The notes under the pieces are model-generated. The model did not search any database and was not told where the DNA came from. It saw only the letters and a list, made by a program, of their open reading frames with translations. DNA of 64,000 nucleotides, from assembly GCF_005843885.1 (NCBI RefSeq), contig NZ_CP040443.1:2356001-2420000 (forward strand), in the 5' to 3' direction. The position numbers and the translations under genes are program-made. Source of the stretch: Escherichia sp. E4742. Its GTDB lineage: Bacteria > Pseudomonadota > Gammaproteobacteria > Enterobacterales > Enterobacteriaceae. Shown one piece after another: positions 8,865 through 18,828 of the stretch; positions within the stretch are counted from its first letter, which is position 1; each line of letters begins with the position of its first letter.

Positions 8865-10238
8865 ATGGCACTTTGGGGCGGGCGTTTTACCCAGGCAGCA
8901 GATCAACGGTTCAAACAATTCAACGACTCACTGCGCTTTGATTACCGTCTGGCGGAGCAGGATATTGTTGGCTCTGTGGCTTGGTCTAAAGCCCTGGTAA
9001 CGGTCGGCGTGTTAACCGCAGAAGAGCAGGCGCAACTGGAAGAGGCGCTGAACGTGCTGCTGGAAGATGTTCGCGCCAGGCCACAACAAATCCTTGAAAG
9101 CGACGCTGAAGATATCCATAGCTGGGTGGAAGGTAAACTGATCGACAAAGTGGGTCAGTTAGGCAAAAAACTGCATACCGGGCGTAGCCGTAATGATCAG
9201 GTAGCGACTGACCTGAAACTGTGGTGCAAAGATACCGTTAGCGAGTTACTGACGGCTAACCGGCAGCTGCAATCGGCGCTGGTGGAAACCGCACAAAACA
9301 ATCAGGACGCGGTAATGCCAGGTTACACTCACCTGCAACGCGCCCAGCCGGTGACGTTCGCTCACTGGTGCCTGGCGTATGTTGAGATGCTGGCGCGTGA
9401 TGAAAGCCGTTTGCAGGATGCGCTTAAGCGTCTGGATGTCAGCCCGTTAGGCTGTGGCGCGCTGGCGGGAACGGCCTATGAAATTGACCGTGAACAGTTA
9501 GCAGGCTGGCTGGGCTTTGCCTCGGCGACCCGTAACAGTCTGGACAGCGTTTCTGACCGTGATCATGTGCTGGAACTGCTTTCTGCTGCCGCTATTGGCA
9601 TGGTGCATCTGTCACGTTTTGCTGAAGATCTGATTTTCTTTAACACCGGCGAAGCAGGTTTTGTGGAGCTTTCTGACCGCGTGACTTCTGGTTCATCATT
9701 AATGCCGCAGAAGAAAAACCCGGATGCGCTGGAGCTGATTCGCGGTAAATGCGGGCGGGTGCAGGGCGCGTTAACTGGCATGATGATGACGCTGAAAGGT
9801 TTGCCGCTGGCTTACAACAAAGATATGCAGGAAGACAAAGAAGGTCTGTTCGACGCGCTCGATACCTGGCTGGACTGCCTGCATATGGCGGCGCTGGTGC
9901 TGGACGGCATTCAGGTGAAACGCCCGCGTTGCCAGGAAGCGGCGCAGCAAGGTTACGCGAACGCCACTGAACTGGCGGATTACCTGGTGGCGAAAGGCGT
10001 ACCGTTCCGCGAGGCGCACCATATTGTTGGTGAAGCGGTGGTGGAAGCCATTCGTCAGGGCAAACCGCTGGAAGAGCTGCCGCTCAGTGAGTTGCGGAAA
10101 TTCAGCCAGGTGATTGGCGAAGATGTCTATCCGATTCTGTCGCTGCAATCGTGCCTCGACAAGCGTGCGGCAAAAGGCGGCGTCTCACCGCAGCAGGTGG
10201 CGCAGGCGATTGCTTTTGCAAGGGCGCGTTTGGGGTAA
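8865..10238 (+). CDS. argH: Argininosuccinate lyase
   Basis: Splits argininosuccinate into arginine and fumarate, the last step of arginine synthesis. It has 457 residues and belongs to the fumarase/aspartase superfamily, with the signature [12 protein letters not shown] (residues about 277-288) carrying the catalytic Ser loop. The spacer from argB contains a small GCCGGA/TCCGGC hairpin (8814-8835). AAGGA precedes the ATG. It is the last gene of argCBH. Confidence 0.97.
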   Translation: MALWGGRFTQAADQRFKQFNDSLRFDYRLAEQDIVGSVAWSKALVTVGVLTAEEQAQLEEALNVLLEDVRARPQQILESDAEDIHSWVEGKLIDKVGQLGKKLHTGRSRNDQVATDLKLWCKDTVSELLTANRQLQSALVETAQNNQDAVMPGYTHLQRAQPVTFAHWCLAYVEMLARDESRLQDALKRLDVSPLGCGALAGTAYEIDREQLAGWLGFASATRNSLDSVSDRDHVLELLSAAAIGMVHLSRFAEDLIFFNTGEAGFVELSDRVTSGSSLMPQKKNPDALELIRGKCGRVQGALTGMMMTLKGLPLAYNKDMQEDKEGLFDALDTWLDCLHMAALVLDGIQVKRPRCQEAAQQGYANATELADYLVAKGVPFREAHHIVGEAVVEAIRQGKPLEELPLSELRKFSQVIGEDVYPILSLQSCLDKRAAKGGVSPQQVAQAIAFARARLG

Positions 10239-10750
10239 CCTTGTTATTTTGCTCCCCTGAGAATGGGGAGTTTGCCTGATGCGCTTCGCTTATCATGCCT
10301 ACGTAGTGTCGCACTTTGTAGGCGGATAGGTGTTTACGCCGCATCAGGCAGAAATTTGCCAGCATTCTGATGACCTTAAATTTAACGCCCAACCAGAACC
10401 ATTATTTGTCACATTCCTTTTTATTCCAGTGCCTTCTTTTACGTTCGTTCCTCGCATTAAAATATTTTTAAATACATCAAACAATACACATTTTAATTAA
10501 TTGAATATAATTAAATTCTACAGTTGTGTTCATTTTTAAGATTAATGGGTCTTGTTATGTGATTATTTAACGCGTTGTTTTAACAATGGTGATTAATAGT
10601 GTGGATGAGATTTGAGGATATTCTTGTTCCTCGGCGGAAATTTTTGTTTTTAATGTGATCACGGTTGAATAATCGCCCTTTCTCTCTTGTATGGTAGTAG
10701 GCGTAAATTTAAGTTTGAAACGTCTATTTACAACACAGGAGATTGCAATA
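10239..10750. other. Spacer between argH and the ManD-like gene
   Basis: About 510 bases without a gene. It starts with a REP unit and then becomes strongly AT-rich (10420-10600), unlike the flanking genes. TAATGTGATCACGG (10652-10665) resembles half of a CRP site, but the second half is poor. The promoter of the next gene should lie here. No recombinase or att-like repeat was seen. Confidence 0.5.
10274..10350. repeat. REP palindromic units after argH
   Basis: GCCTGATGCGCTTCGCTTATCA (10273-10294 region) faces GTAGGCGGATAGG and CGCCGCATCAGGC, typical REP sequence at the argCBH 3' end. It marks the left border of the accessory segment. Confidence 0.8.
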
Positions 10751-11965
10751 ATGAAAATTATTGCTGCAGATGTTTTTGTTACTTGCCCCGGGCGTAATTT
10801 CGTTACGCTTAAAATAACCACGGAAAGCGGACTTTGCGGACTGGGAGATGCTACGTTAAATGGTCGCGAATTGTCGGTCGCTTCTTATCTGAAAGATCAT
10901 CTTTGCCCACAATTAATTGGTCGTGATGCCAGTCGAATCGAAGATATCTGGCAATTCTTTTATAAAGGCGCTTACTGGCGGCGTGGCCCCGTCACGATGT
11001 CTGCCATTTCTGCTATCGATATGGCGTTGTGGGATATCAAAGCCAAAGCAGCCAATATGCCTCTGTATCAACTACTTGGTGGTGCTTCTCGTGAGGGTGT
11101 GATGGTTTATTGCCATACCACCGGGCGCACGATTGATGAAGTCCTTGAGGACTATGCAAAGCACCAGCAGATGGGCTTTAAGGCGATTCGTGTGCAGTGC
11201 GGTGTGCCAGGGATGCAAACCACCTATGGCCTGGCGAAGGGCAAAGGGCTAGCGTACGAACCGGCAACTAAGGGTCAGTGGCCGGAAGAGCAGTTGTGGT
11301 CGACGGAGAAGTATCTCGATTTCACGCCGAAGTTATTTGAGGCAGTGCGCAATAAGTTCGGTTTTAACGAACATCTGTTGCATGACATGCACCATCGCCT
11401 GACCCCTATCGAAGCGGCGCGCTTTGGGAAGAGTATTGAGGATTACCGCCTGTTCTGGATGGAAGATCCGACACCTGCCGAGAATCAGGAATGTTTCCGT
11501 TTGATTCGCCAGCATACCGTGACGCCGATTGCGGTCGGTGAAGTGTTTAACAGTATCTGGGACTGCAAGCAGTTAATCGAAGAGCAGCTGATTGACTATA
11601 TTCGCACGACGATTACCCATGCCGGCGGCATTACCGGGATGCGGCGGATTGCTGATTTTGCATCGCTTTATCAGGTACGCACCGGTTCGCACGGTCCTTC
11701 TGATTTATCGCCCATTTGCCATGCGGCGGCGCTGCATTTTGACCTCTGGGTACCAAACTTTGGCGTTCAGGAGTACATGGGCTATTCCGAACAAATGCTT
11801 GAAGTCTTCCCGCACAGCTGGCGCTTCGATGAGGGTTATATGCACCCGGGCGATGAGCCGGGGCTGGGTATTTCTTTCGATGAGAAACTGGCGGCGAAAT
11901 ATCCGTATGACCCGGCATATCTTCCTGTCGCACGACTGGAAGACGGTACATTGTGGAACTGGTAA
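10751..11965 (+). CDS. D-mannonate dehydratase-like enolase-superfamily enzyme (ManD/RspA subgroup)
   Basis: A 404-residue protein starting [10 protein letters not shown], with AGGAG ten bases upstream of the ATG; a longer frame adds 20 residues without support. It matches the ManD/RspA subgroup, which dehydrates D-mannonate and/or D-gluconate to 2-keto-3-deoxygluconate, with variable activity between members. Predicted metal ligands are Asp212, Glu238 and Glu264 (HDMHH, WMEDP, VGEVF). The catalytic set R147, Y159, H214 and H314 sits at the spacing known for ManD enzymes. The neighbouring transporter suggests uptake and dehydration of a sugar acid. From memory, this pair is absent from K-12 between argH and oxyR. 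The true substrate is unknown. Confidence 0.85.
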   Translation: MKIIAADVFVTCPGRNFVTLKITTESGLCGLGDATLNGRELSVASYLKDHLCPQLIGRDASRIEDIWQFFYKGAYWRRGPVTMSAISAIDMALWDIKAKAANMPLYQLLGGASREGVMVYCHTTGRTIDEVLEDYAKHQQMGFKAIRVQCGVPGMQTTYGLAKGKGLAYEPATKGQWPEEQLWSTEKYLDFTPKLFEAVRNKFGFNEHLLHDMHHRLTPIEAARFGKSIEDYRLFWMEDPTPAENQECFRLIRQHTVTPIAVGEVFNSIWDCKQLIEEQLIDYIRTTITHAGGITGMRRIADFASLYQVRTGSHGPSDLSPICHAAALHFDLWVPNFGVQEYMGYSEQMLEVFPHSWRFDEGYMHPGDEPGLGISFDEKLAAKYPYDPAYLPVARLEDGTLWNW

Positions 11966-12031
11966 TAACGGTTCGCTTAATTATTTTCTGAATAGTCATC
12001 AAATCGATTAATTCCGCTCAAGGGGCTAAAA

Positions 12032-13315
12032 ATGGACGTTGATGTGTCAGGTAGTGTTGCGGGTAATAAGCCGCAACGGATTCGTCGTATTCAGACAGTG
12101 ACGTTGGTTTTATTATTTATGGCGGGGATCGTTAATTTCCTCGACCGTTCGTCATTGAGTGTGGCAGGCGAAGCAATTCGTGGCGAGTTAGGATTATCGG
12201 CAACAGAATTTGGCGTTTTGCTTTCTGCATTTTCTCTGTCTTATGGTTTTTCACAACTTCCTTCCGGTATTTTGCTAGACCGCTTTGGTCCACGAATAGT
12301 CTTAGGCGCAGGTTTAATATTCTGGTCATTAATGCAGGCATTAACAGGAATGGTTAATTCCTTTAGCCATTTTATTATTATGCGTATTGGGCTGGGTATT
12401 GGTGAAGCGCCGTTTATGCCAGCAGGGGTGAAATCTATTACCGACTGGTATGCACAAAAAGAACGCGGCACGGCGTTGGGGATTTTTAACTCATCTACCG
12501 TTATCGGTCAGGCCATCGCGCCTCCTGCTCTTGTATTGATGCAACTGGCATGGGGATGGCGGACAATGTTCGTCATCATCGGCGTGGCGGGGATTCTGGT
12601 TGGGGTCTGCTGGTACGCGTGGTATCGCAACCGGGCGCAGTTTGTCCTGACCGAGGAAGAACGGACATATCTCTCCGCGCCGGTTAAACCGCGTCCACAG
12701 TTACAATTTAGCGAGTGGCTGGCGCTGTTTAAGCATCGGACAACGTGGGGGATGATTTTAGGTTTCTCTGGCGTCAACTATACAGGCTGGCTCTACATCG
12801 CGTGGTTACCCGGTTATTTGCAAGCCGAGCAAGGTTTCAGTCTGGCGAAAACGGGTTGGGTGGCGGCGATTCCTTTCCTCGCGGCGGCAGTCGGAATGTG
12901 GGTTAACGGTATTGTTGTTGATCGGCTGGCGAAAAAAGGCTACGACCTGGCGAAGACGCGTAAAACGGCTATTGTCTGCGGTTTGATGATGTCGGCATTA
13001 GGCACGTTGCTGGTCGTGCAATCTTCCTCGCCTGCGCAAGCGGTGGCATTTATCTCAATGGCGCTGTTCTGTGTGCATTTCGCGGGAACATCTGCATGGG
13101 GACTGGTGCAGGTGATGGTGTCTGAAACCAAAGTGGCTTCCATCGCCGGGATTCAAAACTTTGGCAGTTTTGTCTTTGCTTCCTTTGCTCCGATCGTAAC
13201 CGGTTGGGTAGTGGATACTACGCACTCGTTTAATCTTGCGTTGGTTATCGCTGCCTGTGTGACCTTCACTGGTGCGCTGTGTTACTTCTTTATCGTCAAA
13301 GATCGCATTGAGTAA
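12032..13315 (+). CDS. MFS transporter, anion:cation symporter type (sugar-acid permease-like)
   Basis: A 427-residue membrane protein with about 12 hydrophobic segments. NFLDRSSLSVA in the first helix and GRIVLG-like DRFGPRIVLG in the first cytoplasmic loop resemble the hexuronate/galactonate/glucarate permeases ExuT, DgoT and GudP. AAGGGG lies 7 bases before the ATG. It follows the ManD-like gene by 66 bases on the same strand and is probably co-transcribed. Transport of an acid sugar that the dehydratase uses is inferred from that pairing. There is no adjacent regulator, and the N-terminal third is more AT-rich than the flanking core genes. Confidence 0.85.
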   Translation: MDVDVSGSVAGNKPQRIRRIQTVTLVLLFMAGIVNFLDRSSLSVAGEAIRGELGLSATEFGVLLSAFSLSYGFSQLPSGILLDRFGPRIVLGAGLIFWSLMQALTGMVNSFSHFIIMRIGLGIGEAPFMPAGVKSITDWYAQKERGTALGIFNSSTVIGQAIAPPALVLMQLAWGWRTMFVIIGVAGILVGVCWYAWYRNRAQFVLTEEERTYLSAPVKPRPQLQFSEWLALFKHRTTWGMILGFSGVNYTGWLYIAWLPGYLQAEQGFSLAKTGWVAAIPFLAAAVGMWVNGIVVDRLAKKGYDLAKTRKTAIVCGLMMSALGTLLVVQSSSPAQAVAFISMALFCVHFAGTSAWGLVQVMVSETKVASIAGIQNFGSFVFASFAPIVTGWVVDTTHSFNLALVIAACVTFTGALCYFFIVKDRIE

Positions 13316-13362
13316 CCGTTACTTTCAGGCTCTCTTGCTGTGGGCCTGTAGAATAAAAAAAA

Positions 13363-13471
13363 GCGGATCCTGGAGATCCGCAAAAGTTCACGTTGGCTTT
13401 AGTTATTCGAGTTGAGAAACTCTCGAAACGGGCAGTGACTTCAAGGGTTAAAAGAGGTGCCGCTCCGTTTC
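13363..13471 (-). ncRNA. oxyS: OxyS small RNA
   Basis: A 109-base match to the known OxyS RNA, divergent from oxyR. The 5' end is GAAACGGAGCGGCACC and the 3' stem GCGGATCTCCAGGATCCGC is followed by a U tract (A-run 13355-13362 on the plus strand). OxyS is an Hfq-dependent regulator induced by peroxide through OxyR. Its presence next to oxyR shows that the accessory pair was inserted between argH and oxyS without harming this unit. Confidence 0.93.
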
Positions 13472-13498
13472 TGTGAGCAATTATCAGTCACAATGCTT

Positions 13499-13547
13499 GA
13501 TAGGGATAATCGTTCGTTGCTATGCTACCTATCGCCATGAACTATCG
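13499..13547. promoter_or_regulatory. OxyR binding region between oxyS and oxyR
   Basis: Four spaced ATAG-type motifs in dyad arrangement (GATAG, ATCG, CTATC, CTATCG) match the extended OxyR site. From here OxyR represses itself and activates oxyS. Confidence 0.7.
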
Positions 13548-13566
13548 TGGCGATGGAGGATGGATA

Positions 13567-14484
13567 ATGAATATTCGTGATCTTGAGTACCTGGTGGCAT
13601 TGGCCGAGCACCGCCATTTTCGCCGTGCGGCAGATTCCTGCCACGTCAGCCAGCCAACCTTGAGTGGGCAAATTCGTAAGCTGGAAGATGAGCTGGGCGT
13701 GATGTTGCTGGAGCGGACCAGCCGTAAAGTGTTATTCACCCAGGCGGGAATGCTACTGGTGGATCAGGCGCGTACCGTGCTGCGCGAGGTGAAAGTCCTT
13801 AAAGAGATGGCAAGCCAGCAAGGGGAGACGATGTCCGGGCCGCTGCATATTGGTTTGATTCCCACGGTTGGGCCTTACCTGTTGCCGCATATTATCCCGA
13901 TGCTGCACCAGACCTTTCCGAAGCTGGAAATGTATCTGCATGAAGCGCAGACCCACCAGTTACTGGCACAACTAGACAGTGGCAAACTCGACTGCGTGAT
14001 CCTCGCGCTGGTGAAAGAGAGCGAAGCATTCATTGAAGTACCGTTGTTTGATGAACCCATGTTGTTAGCGGTCTATGAAGATCACCCGTGGTCTAATCGC
14101 GAATGCGTGCCGATGGCCGATCTGGCAGGGGAAAAACTGTTGATGCTGGAAGATGGTCACTGTCTGCGCGATCAGGCAATGGGCTTCTGCTTTGAAGCTG
14201 GGGCGGATGAAGATACACACTTCCGCGCGACCAGTCTGGAGACGCTGCGCAACATGGTGGCCGCAGGTAGCGGGATCACTTTATTGCCTGCGCTGGCTGT
14301 ACCGCCAGAACGTAAACGCGATGGCGTGGTTTATCTGCCGTGCATTAAGCCGGAACCACGCCGTACCATTGGTCTGGTTTATCGCCCAGGCTCACCGCTG
14401 CGCAGCCGCTATGAGCAGCTGGCAGAGGCCATCCGCGAAAAAATGGATGGCCATTTCGATAAAGCATTAAAACAGGCGGTTTAA
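13567..14484 (+). CDS. oxyR: Peroxide-sensing LysR-type regulator OxyR
   Basis: A 305-residue transcription factor starting [10 protein letters not shown]; the ATG at 13567 has GGAGG upstream, and a longer frame with 15 extra residues is not supported. The N-terminal LysR helix-turn-helix spans residues about 1-60 ([20 protein letters not shown]). The redox pair Cys199 and Cys208 is present in [12 protein letters not shown]; these form a disulfide on contact with hydrogen peroxide. It activates oxyS, katG, ahpCF and other genes. Its 3' end overlaps convergent sthA by 18 bases. Confidence 0.97.
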   Translation: MNIRDLEYLVALAEHRHFRRAADSCHVSQPTLSGQIRKLEDELGVMLLERTSRKVLFTQAGMLLVDQARTVLREVKVLKEMASQQGETMSGPLHIGLIPTVGPYLLPHIIPMLHQTFPKLEMYLHEAQTHQLLAQLDSGKLDCVILALVKESEAFIEVPLFDEPMLLAVYEDHPWSNRECVPMADLAGEKLLMLEDGHCLRDQAMGFCFEAGADEDTHFRATSLETLRNMVAAGSGITLLPALAVPPERKRDGVVYLPCIKPEPRRTIGLVYRPGSPLRSRYEQLAEAIREKMDGHFDKALKQAV

Positions 14485-15867
14485 GCCGTTTAATGCCGCT
14501 ACCCGATAGGCTTCCGCCATGGTCGGGTAGTTAAAGGTGGTGTTGACGAAGTACTCAATGGTGTTGCCGCCACCTTTTTGTTCCATAATCGCCTGACCGA
14601 TATGAATAATTTCGGCAGCGCGCTCGCCAAAGCAATGGATCCCCAGAATCTCTTTCGTTTCCCGATGGAACAAAATTTTCAGCGTACCCACGTTCATACC
14701 GACGATTTGTGCGCGAGCCAGATGTTTAAACTGGGCGCGGCCTACTTCATACGGCACCTTCATCGCGGTCAGTTGCTGTTCCGTTTTACCGACCGAACTG
14801 ATTTCCGGAATGGTGTAGATGCCGGTAGGGATATCTTCAATCAAGTGCGCGGTGGCTTCACCTTTTACCAGCGCCTGCGCGGCAATGCGCCCCTGGTCAT
14901 AGGCCGCTGAAGCCAGGCTTGGATAACCAATCACGTCGCCCACCGCGTAAACGTGCGGCTGCGCGGTCTGATACATACTGTTGACCTTAAGCTGTCCGCG
15001 ACTGTCAGTTTCCAGCCCAATGTTCTGTAACGCCAGCGAATCGGTATTACCCGTGCGACCGTTGGCATAGAGCAGACAGTCGGCTTTCAGTTTTTTGCCC
15101 GACTTCAGGTGCATGATCACGCCGTCGTCACAGCCTTCGATCTTCTCGTACTCTTCGTTGTGACGAATCACTACGCCACTGTTCCAGAAGTGATAGGAGA
15201 GCGAATCTGACATCTCTTGATCGAGAAACGCCAATAGGCGATCGCGGGTGTTGATCAGATCCACTTTCACATCCATTCCACGGAAGATCGATGCGTATTC
15301 ACAGCCGATCACTCCAGCACCGTAAATAAGTACATGGCGCGGTTCGTGGTGCATGCTAAGAATTGAGTCGCTGTCGTAAATGCGTGGATGGGTGAAATCG
15401 ACGTCTGCTGGATGATATGGACGAGAACCGCAGGCAATAACAAATTTTTCTGCGGTCAGCGTTTCGACCGTGCCGTCCGGGCAATCCAGGGCCAGCGTGT
15501 GCTCGTCAACAAAGCGGGCGTTCCCCTGCAATATTTCGCAGTGATTACGTTCGTAAAATCCCTGACGCATGCGCGTTTGTTGATTTATCACGTTATCGGC
15601 ATGGTTAAGGATATCGGCAAAAGAAGAGCGGAGCAGTCGCGAATGGTCGCTGTAAAGTGGGTTTTGATTAAATTCTATAATGCGGCTAACAGCGTGGCGG
15701 AGGGCTTTTGACGGGATGGTGCCCCAATGGGTGCAACCGCCGCCAACATTTTGATAACGCTCGATAACTGCGACGCGCGCACCTTGCTTAACAAGACCCA
15801 TTGCAGCGCCTTCGCCGCCGGGGCCGGAACCTATTACTATGGCATCGTAATCGTAGGAATGTGGCAT
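14467..15867 (-). CDS. sthA: Soluble pyridine nucleotide transhydrogenase
   Basis: Transfers hydride between NADPH and NAD+ in the cytosol. It is an FAD-dependent flavoprotein of the disulfide reductase family, 466 residues, with FAD motif [10 protein letters not shown] near the N-terminus, NAD(P) motif GAGVIGCE and C-terminal [11 protein letters not shown]. The usual redox CxxxxC is GGCTHWGT here: the second cysteine is Thr, as expected for transhydrogenases rather than reductases. Also called udhA. It overlaps the oxyR 3' end tail-to-tail. Confidence 0.96.
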   Translation of the reverse strand: MPHSYDYDAIVIGSGPGGEGAAMGLVKQGARVAVIERYQNVGGGCTHWGTIPSKALRHAVSRIIEFNQNPLYSDHSRLLRSSFADILNHADNVINQQTRMRQGFYERNHCEILQGNARFVDEHTLALDCPDGTVETLTAEKFVIACGSRPYHPADVDFTHPRIYDSDSILSMHHEPRHVLIYGAGVIGCEYASIFRGMDVKVDLINTRDRLLAFLDQEMSDSLSYHFWNSGVVIRHNEEYEKIEGCDDGVIMHLKSGKKLKADCLLYANGRTGNTDSLALQNIGLETDSRGQLKVNSMYQTAQPHVYAVGDVIGYPSLASAAYDQGRIAAQALVKGEATAHLIEDIPTGIYTIPEISSVGKTEQQLTAMKVPYEVGRAQFKHLARAQIVGMNVGTLKILFHRETKEILGIHCFGERAAEIIHIGQAIMEQKGGGNTIEYFVNTTFNYPTMAEAYRVAALNGLNRLF

Positions 15868-16196
15868 GGTAGGGCTTACCTGTTCTTATACATAAAAGCA
15901 ACAGAATGGTAACATTTTATCGCGGGTAAGCCAATTGATCCCCGTCATTTATCTGGCTATATCGTGAGCGGCCTTTGCTTTGTCTGCCCCCTTCTTAATC
16001 CATTAATTCGCTATTAATTGCTTTTTCTTATGGCTGATAGTTTTATCTTGCCGAAGCGTGCTTTTTTGTTATTGTCTATGTTAAATATTCTTATAAAACA
16101 AATATATAAATATTTCATATTGATTCGTTATTTATATTTACACCATCAATAAAACCCGTTAATTAAATTATTTATAAGTGAATAAAGGAATAGCCG
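15868..16196. other. Spacer between sthA and the M20 amidohydrolase gene
   Basis: About 330 bases, sharply AT-rich at 16070-16180. It should hold the sthA promoter and a promoter for the accessory pair, but none can be placed confidently. No repeat or RNA gene was recognised. Confidence 0.5.
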
Positions 16197-17363
16197 ATGA
16201 TCGAACACTACATTCGTGGGTTTGAGGAAGAGTTGCGCGAGATCCGCCACCAAATCCACGAAACTCCGGAGCTGGGATTACAAGAATTTAAAACCAGTGC
16301 TTTGGTGGCGGAAAAGCTGCGCCAGTGGGGCTATGAGGTAGAGCAAGGGCTGGCAACGACGGGGATAGTGGCCACGTTAATAGTGGGTGACGGAGAGAAA
16401 AGTATTGGTCTGCGTGCTGATATGGATGCGTTGCCAATTTATGAAAATAGCGGCAAGCCTTGGGCCAGTAAACATCCCGGTTTAATGCACGCATGCGGGC
16501 ATGACGGTCATACCACGATATTACTTGGCGCTGCGCGTTATCTTGCCGAAACTCGTCGTTTTAACGGCACATTACGTCTTATCTTCCAGCCCGCAGAAGA
16601 GATGATTAACGGCGGCGAGATCATGGTTAAAGAGGGGCTTTTTGACCACTTCCCCTGCGATGTGATTTTCGGCATGCATAACATGCCGGGCTTGCCGGTT
16701 GGCAAGTTTTTCTTCCAGCCCGGGGCGCTAATGGCGTCAATGGATCAGTTCCACATCACAGTTCGTGGCTGTGGAGGGCATGGTGCAATTCCTCACAAAG
16801 CCATCGATCCGGTGCTGGTCGCGGCACATATCACCACCGCATTACAAAGCATTGTGTCGCGCAATGTCGATCCGCTGGAAGCGGCGGTAATTACCGTTGG
16901 CAGCATTGTTGCAGGGGAGGCGGCTAACGTCATTCCTGACAGTGCTGAGATGAAAATCAGCGTCCGCTCTCTTAGCCGCGATACCCGACAACTTCTTCTG
17001 ACCCGTATTCCGGCTCTGGCGCAAGCCCAGGCTGTCAGCTTTGGCGCTACGGCTGAGGTTACGCATGTTAACGGTACGCCGGTATTAGTGAATGACGAGG
17101 AGATGGCGCGCTTCGCCTGGCAGGTGGCGTGTAAAACGTTTGGTGAAGATCGGGCCGAGTTTGGCATCAAACCCCTGATGGGCAGTGAGGATTTCTCTTT
17201 CATGCTGGAAGCCCAGCCGAAAGGCGCTTTTTTGCTGTTCGGTAATGGCGATGTCGGGGAAGGTTCCTGCATGGTGCATAACCCGGGCTATGACTTCAAC
17301 GATGCAAGTCTGGTCCCGGCGTGCAGCTACTGGGGCGCACTGGTAGAAGCCTGGCTGCAATAA
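16197..17363 (+). CDS. M20-family amidohydrolase (HipO/AbgB/ILR1-like)
   Basis: A 388-residue zinc-type amidohydrolase of peptidase subfamily M20D, which removes acyl or aminoacyl groups from N-acylated amino acids and related amides. Metal-site motifs are visible: RADMDALP, HACGHDGH (Cys99, His101), PAEE (Glu133/134), GMHNMP (His160) and C-terminal MGSEDFS. There is no signal peptide. AAGGA lies before the ATG. The next gene, a transporter, starts 42 bases after the stop, so uptake and hydrolysis of one substrate is likely. From memory, K-12 lacks it between sthA and fabR. The substrate cannot be named from sequence. Confidence 0.88.
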   Translation: MIEHYIRGFEEELREIRHQIHETPELGLQEFKTSALVAEKLRQWGYEVEQGLATTGIVATLIVGDGEKSIGLRADMDALPIYENSGKPWASKHPGLMHACGHDGHTTILLGAARYLAETRRFNGTLRLIFQPAEEMINGGEIMVKEGLFDHFPCDVIFGMHNMPGLPVGKFFFQPGALMASMDQFHITVRGCGGHGAIPHKAIDPVLVAAHITTALQSIVSRNVDPLEAAVITVGSIVAGEAANVIPDSAEMKISVRSLSRDTRQLLLTRIPALAQAQAVSFGATAEVTHVNGTPVLVNDEEMARFAWQVACKTFGEDRAEFGIKPLMGSEDFSFMLEAQPKGAFLLFGNGDVGEGSCMVHNPGYDFNDASLVPACSYWGALVEAWLQ

Positions 17364-17405
17364 ATAAAACAACACACAACAACACTTTCTGGCAAGGAAC
17401 ATGGA

Positions 17406-18722
17406 ATGACGGCGATCGTAAATGGAAGCGTGATTGTGAAGAAAAAGCCCAGCGGTAAGCGGGTGATTTTTGCTTCGGCGTTTGGCAATGCGCTCGAATT
17501 TTTTGATTTTGGCGTTTACAACTTTTTTGTGGTCTATATCAGTACGCTTTTCTTCCCGCCCAGCGCTGATCACAATGTCGCGCTGTTACTGGCATTTGCA
17601 ACGTTTGGCGTGAGTTTTTTTATGCGCCCGCTTGGTGGAATTATCGTCGGGGCCTGGGCCGATCGTTTCGGACGCAAACCCGCGATGGTGTTCACCATTG
17701 CCCTGATGAGCCTCGGTACGCTGATGATCGGCATCGCGCCGACATATGCGACGGCGGGCTATTGGGGAACGGCGACGTTGGTACTGGCGCGTCTGATTCA
17801 GGGTATTGCAGCAGGTGGTGAAGTCGGCGCCTCAATGTCTTTACTGGTTGAATCAGCTCCGGCAAATCGTCGCGGTTTTTACAGCAGTTGGTCGCTGGCG
17901 ACCCAGGGGCTGGCAACGACCTTTGGTGGTGTTGTCGCTTTAGGTCTGAGCGCATGGCTACCGTTCGCCACAGGTTCAGAAACCGTAATGGCAGAATGGG
18001 GCTGGCGTGTGCCATTTTTTATTGGTGTGCTTTTAGCGCCCATCGGTTGCTGGCTGCGTCTGAGCCTGGAAAATGATGTGCCTGAACCTGTACACAATAA
18101 AAAAGCTGCTGCCAGCGAAAGCGCGTTCTCTCTGCTCCTGCAACATAAAGCGACTATCATTAACGGCGTTTTACTCGCTATTGGTAGCACGGTAGCAACC
18201 TATATTTCCCTCTTTTACTATGGCACCTGGGCGGCGAAGTATCTGGCAATGCCTCAACACTATTCTCATGCAGCGATGTTACTGGCGGGCGTTATTACGT
18301 TTGTGGGCGCGCTGCTGGTGGGGATGCTATGTGATTCGGTCGGGCGTAAAAAGCTGATTTTAATCTCTCGTGTGATGGTGCTTCTCTGTAGCTGGCCTTC
18401 GTTCTGGCTGTTGGTGACTTACCCAAGCCCTGGCATGTTGCTGACGGTGGTTTTCGTGATGGTCAGCTTTACTACGCTTGGCGGTGTGCCGGTAATGTTG
18501 TTGATTTCCGAATTATTGCCGAAACGGATTCGGGCATTAGGCTTCGCGCTGGTTTATAGCATTGGCGTAGCAATCTTCGGCGGTTTTGCGCAATATTTCG
18601 CCACGCAATCCATCGTGTTACTGGATAGCCTAACGGCTCCTGCGTGGTATCTGGGCGGAGGCACGTTGCTGTCGATGCTGGCGTTGTTGTTTGTGAAAGA
18701 ACCAGCCAAAGAGTTGCAGTAA
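17406..18722 (+). CDS. MFS transporter of the metabolite:H+ symporter (MHS) type
   Basis: A 438-residue membrane protein with about 12 hydrophobic segments. The first helix carries the MHS signature [12 protein letters not shown] (residues 27-38), and the first loop carries [10 protein letters not shown]. Family members include ProP, KgtP, ShiA and citrate carriers. It probably imports the substrate of the adjacent M20 hydrolase; this is inferred from pairing alone. AAGGAA precedes the ATG. Downstream, the fabR promoter starts within about 40 bases, with no clear terminator between. Confidence 0.87.
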
Positions 18723-18764
18723 ATATGTTTTATTGCCTTACCGTTCATTCACAACACTGGAGCA

Positions 18765-18792
18765 ATCCAGTATGTTCATTCTCTGGTATAGT
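18765..18792 (+). promoter_or_regulatory. Probable fabR promoter
   Basis: A TATAGT -10 (18787-18792) with a weak -35 near 18764-18769 (CAGTAT/TCCAGT) lies just upstream of the chosen fabR start. It overlaps the codons that would be needed for a longer FabR. Confidence 0.5.
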
Positions 18793-18828
18793 GCCAGCAG
18801 TACTTTTGGCAAGGATTCAGACATCGTG

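Noticed and set aside
10239..10750. Integrase or att site for the argH-oxyS insertion
   Set aside because: No direct repeat, tRNA or recombinase was found near either border.
14467..14484. Convergent overlap of oxyR and sthA as a possible anomaly
   Set aside because: The overlap is, as far as I recall, normal in E. coli, and both proteins are full length.
14467..15867. Missing second redox cysteine in SthA as a defect
   Set aside because: Soluble transhydrogenases normally lack the reductase CxxxxC pair.
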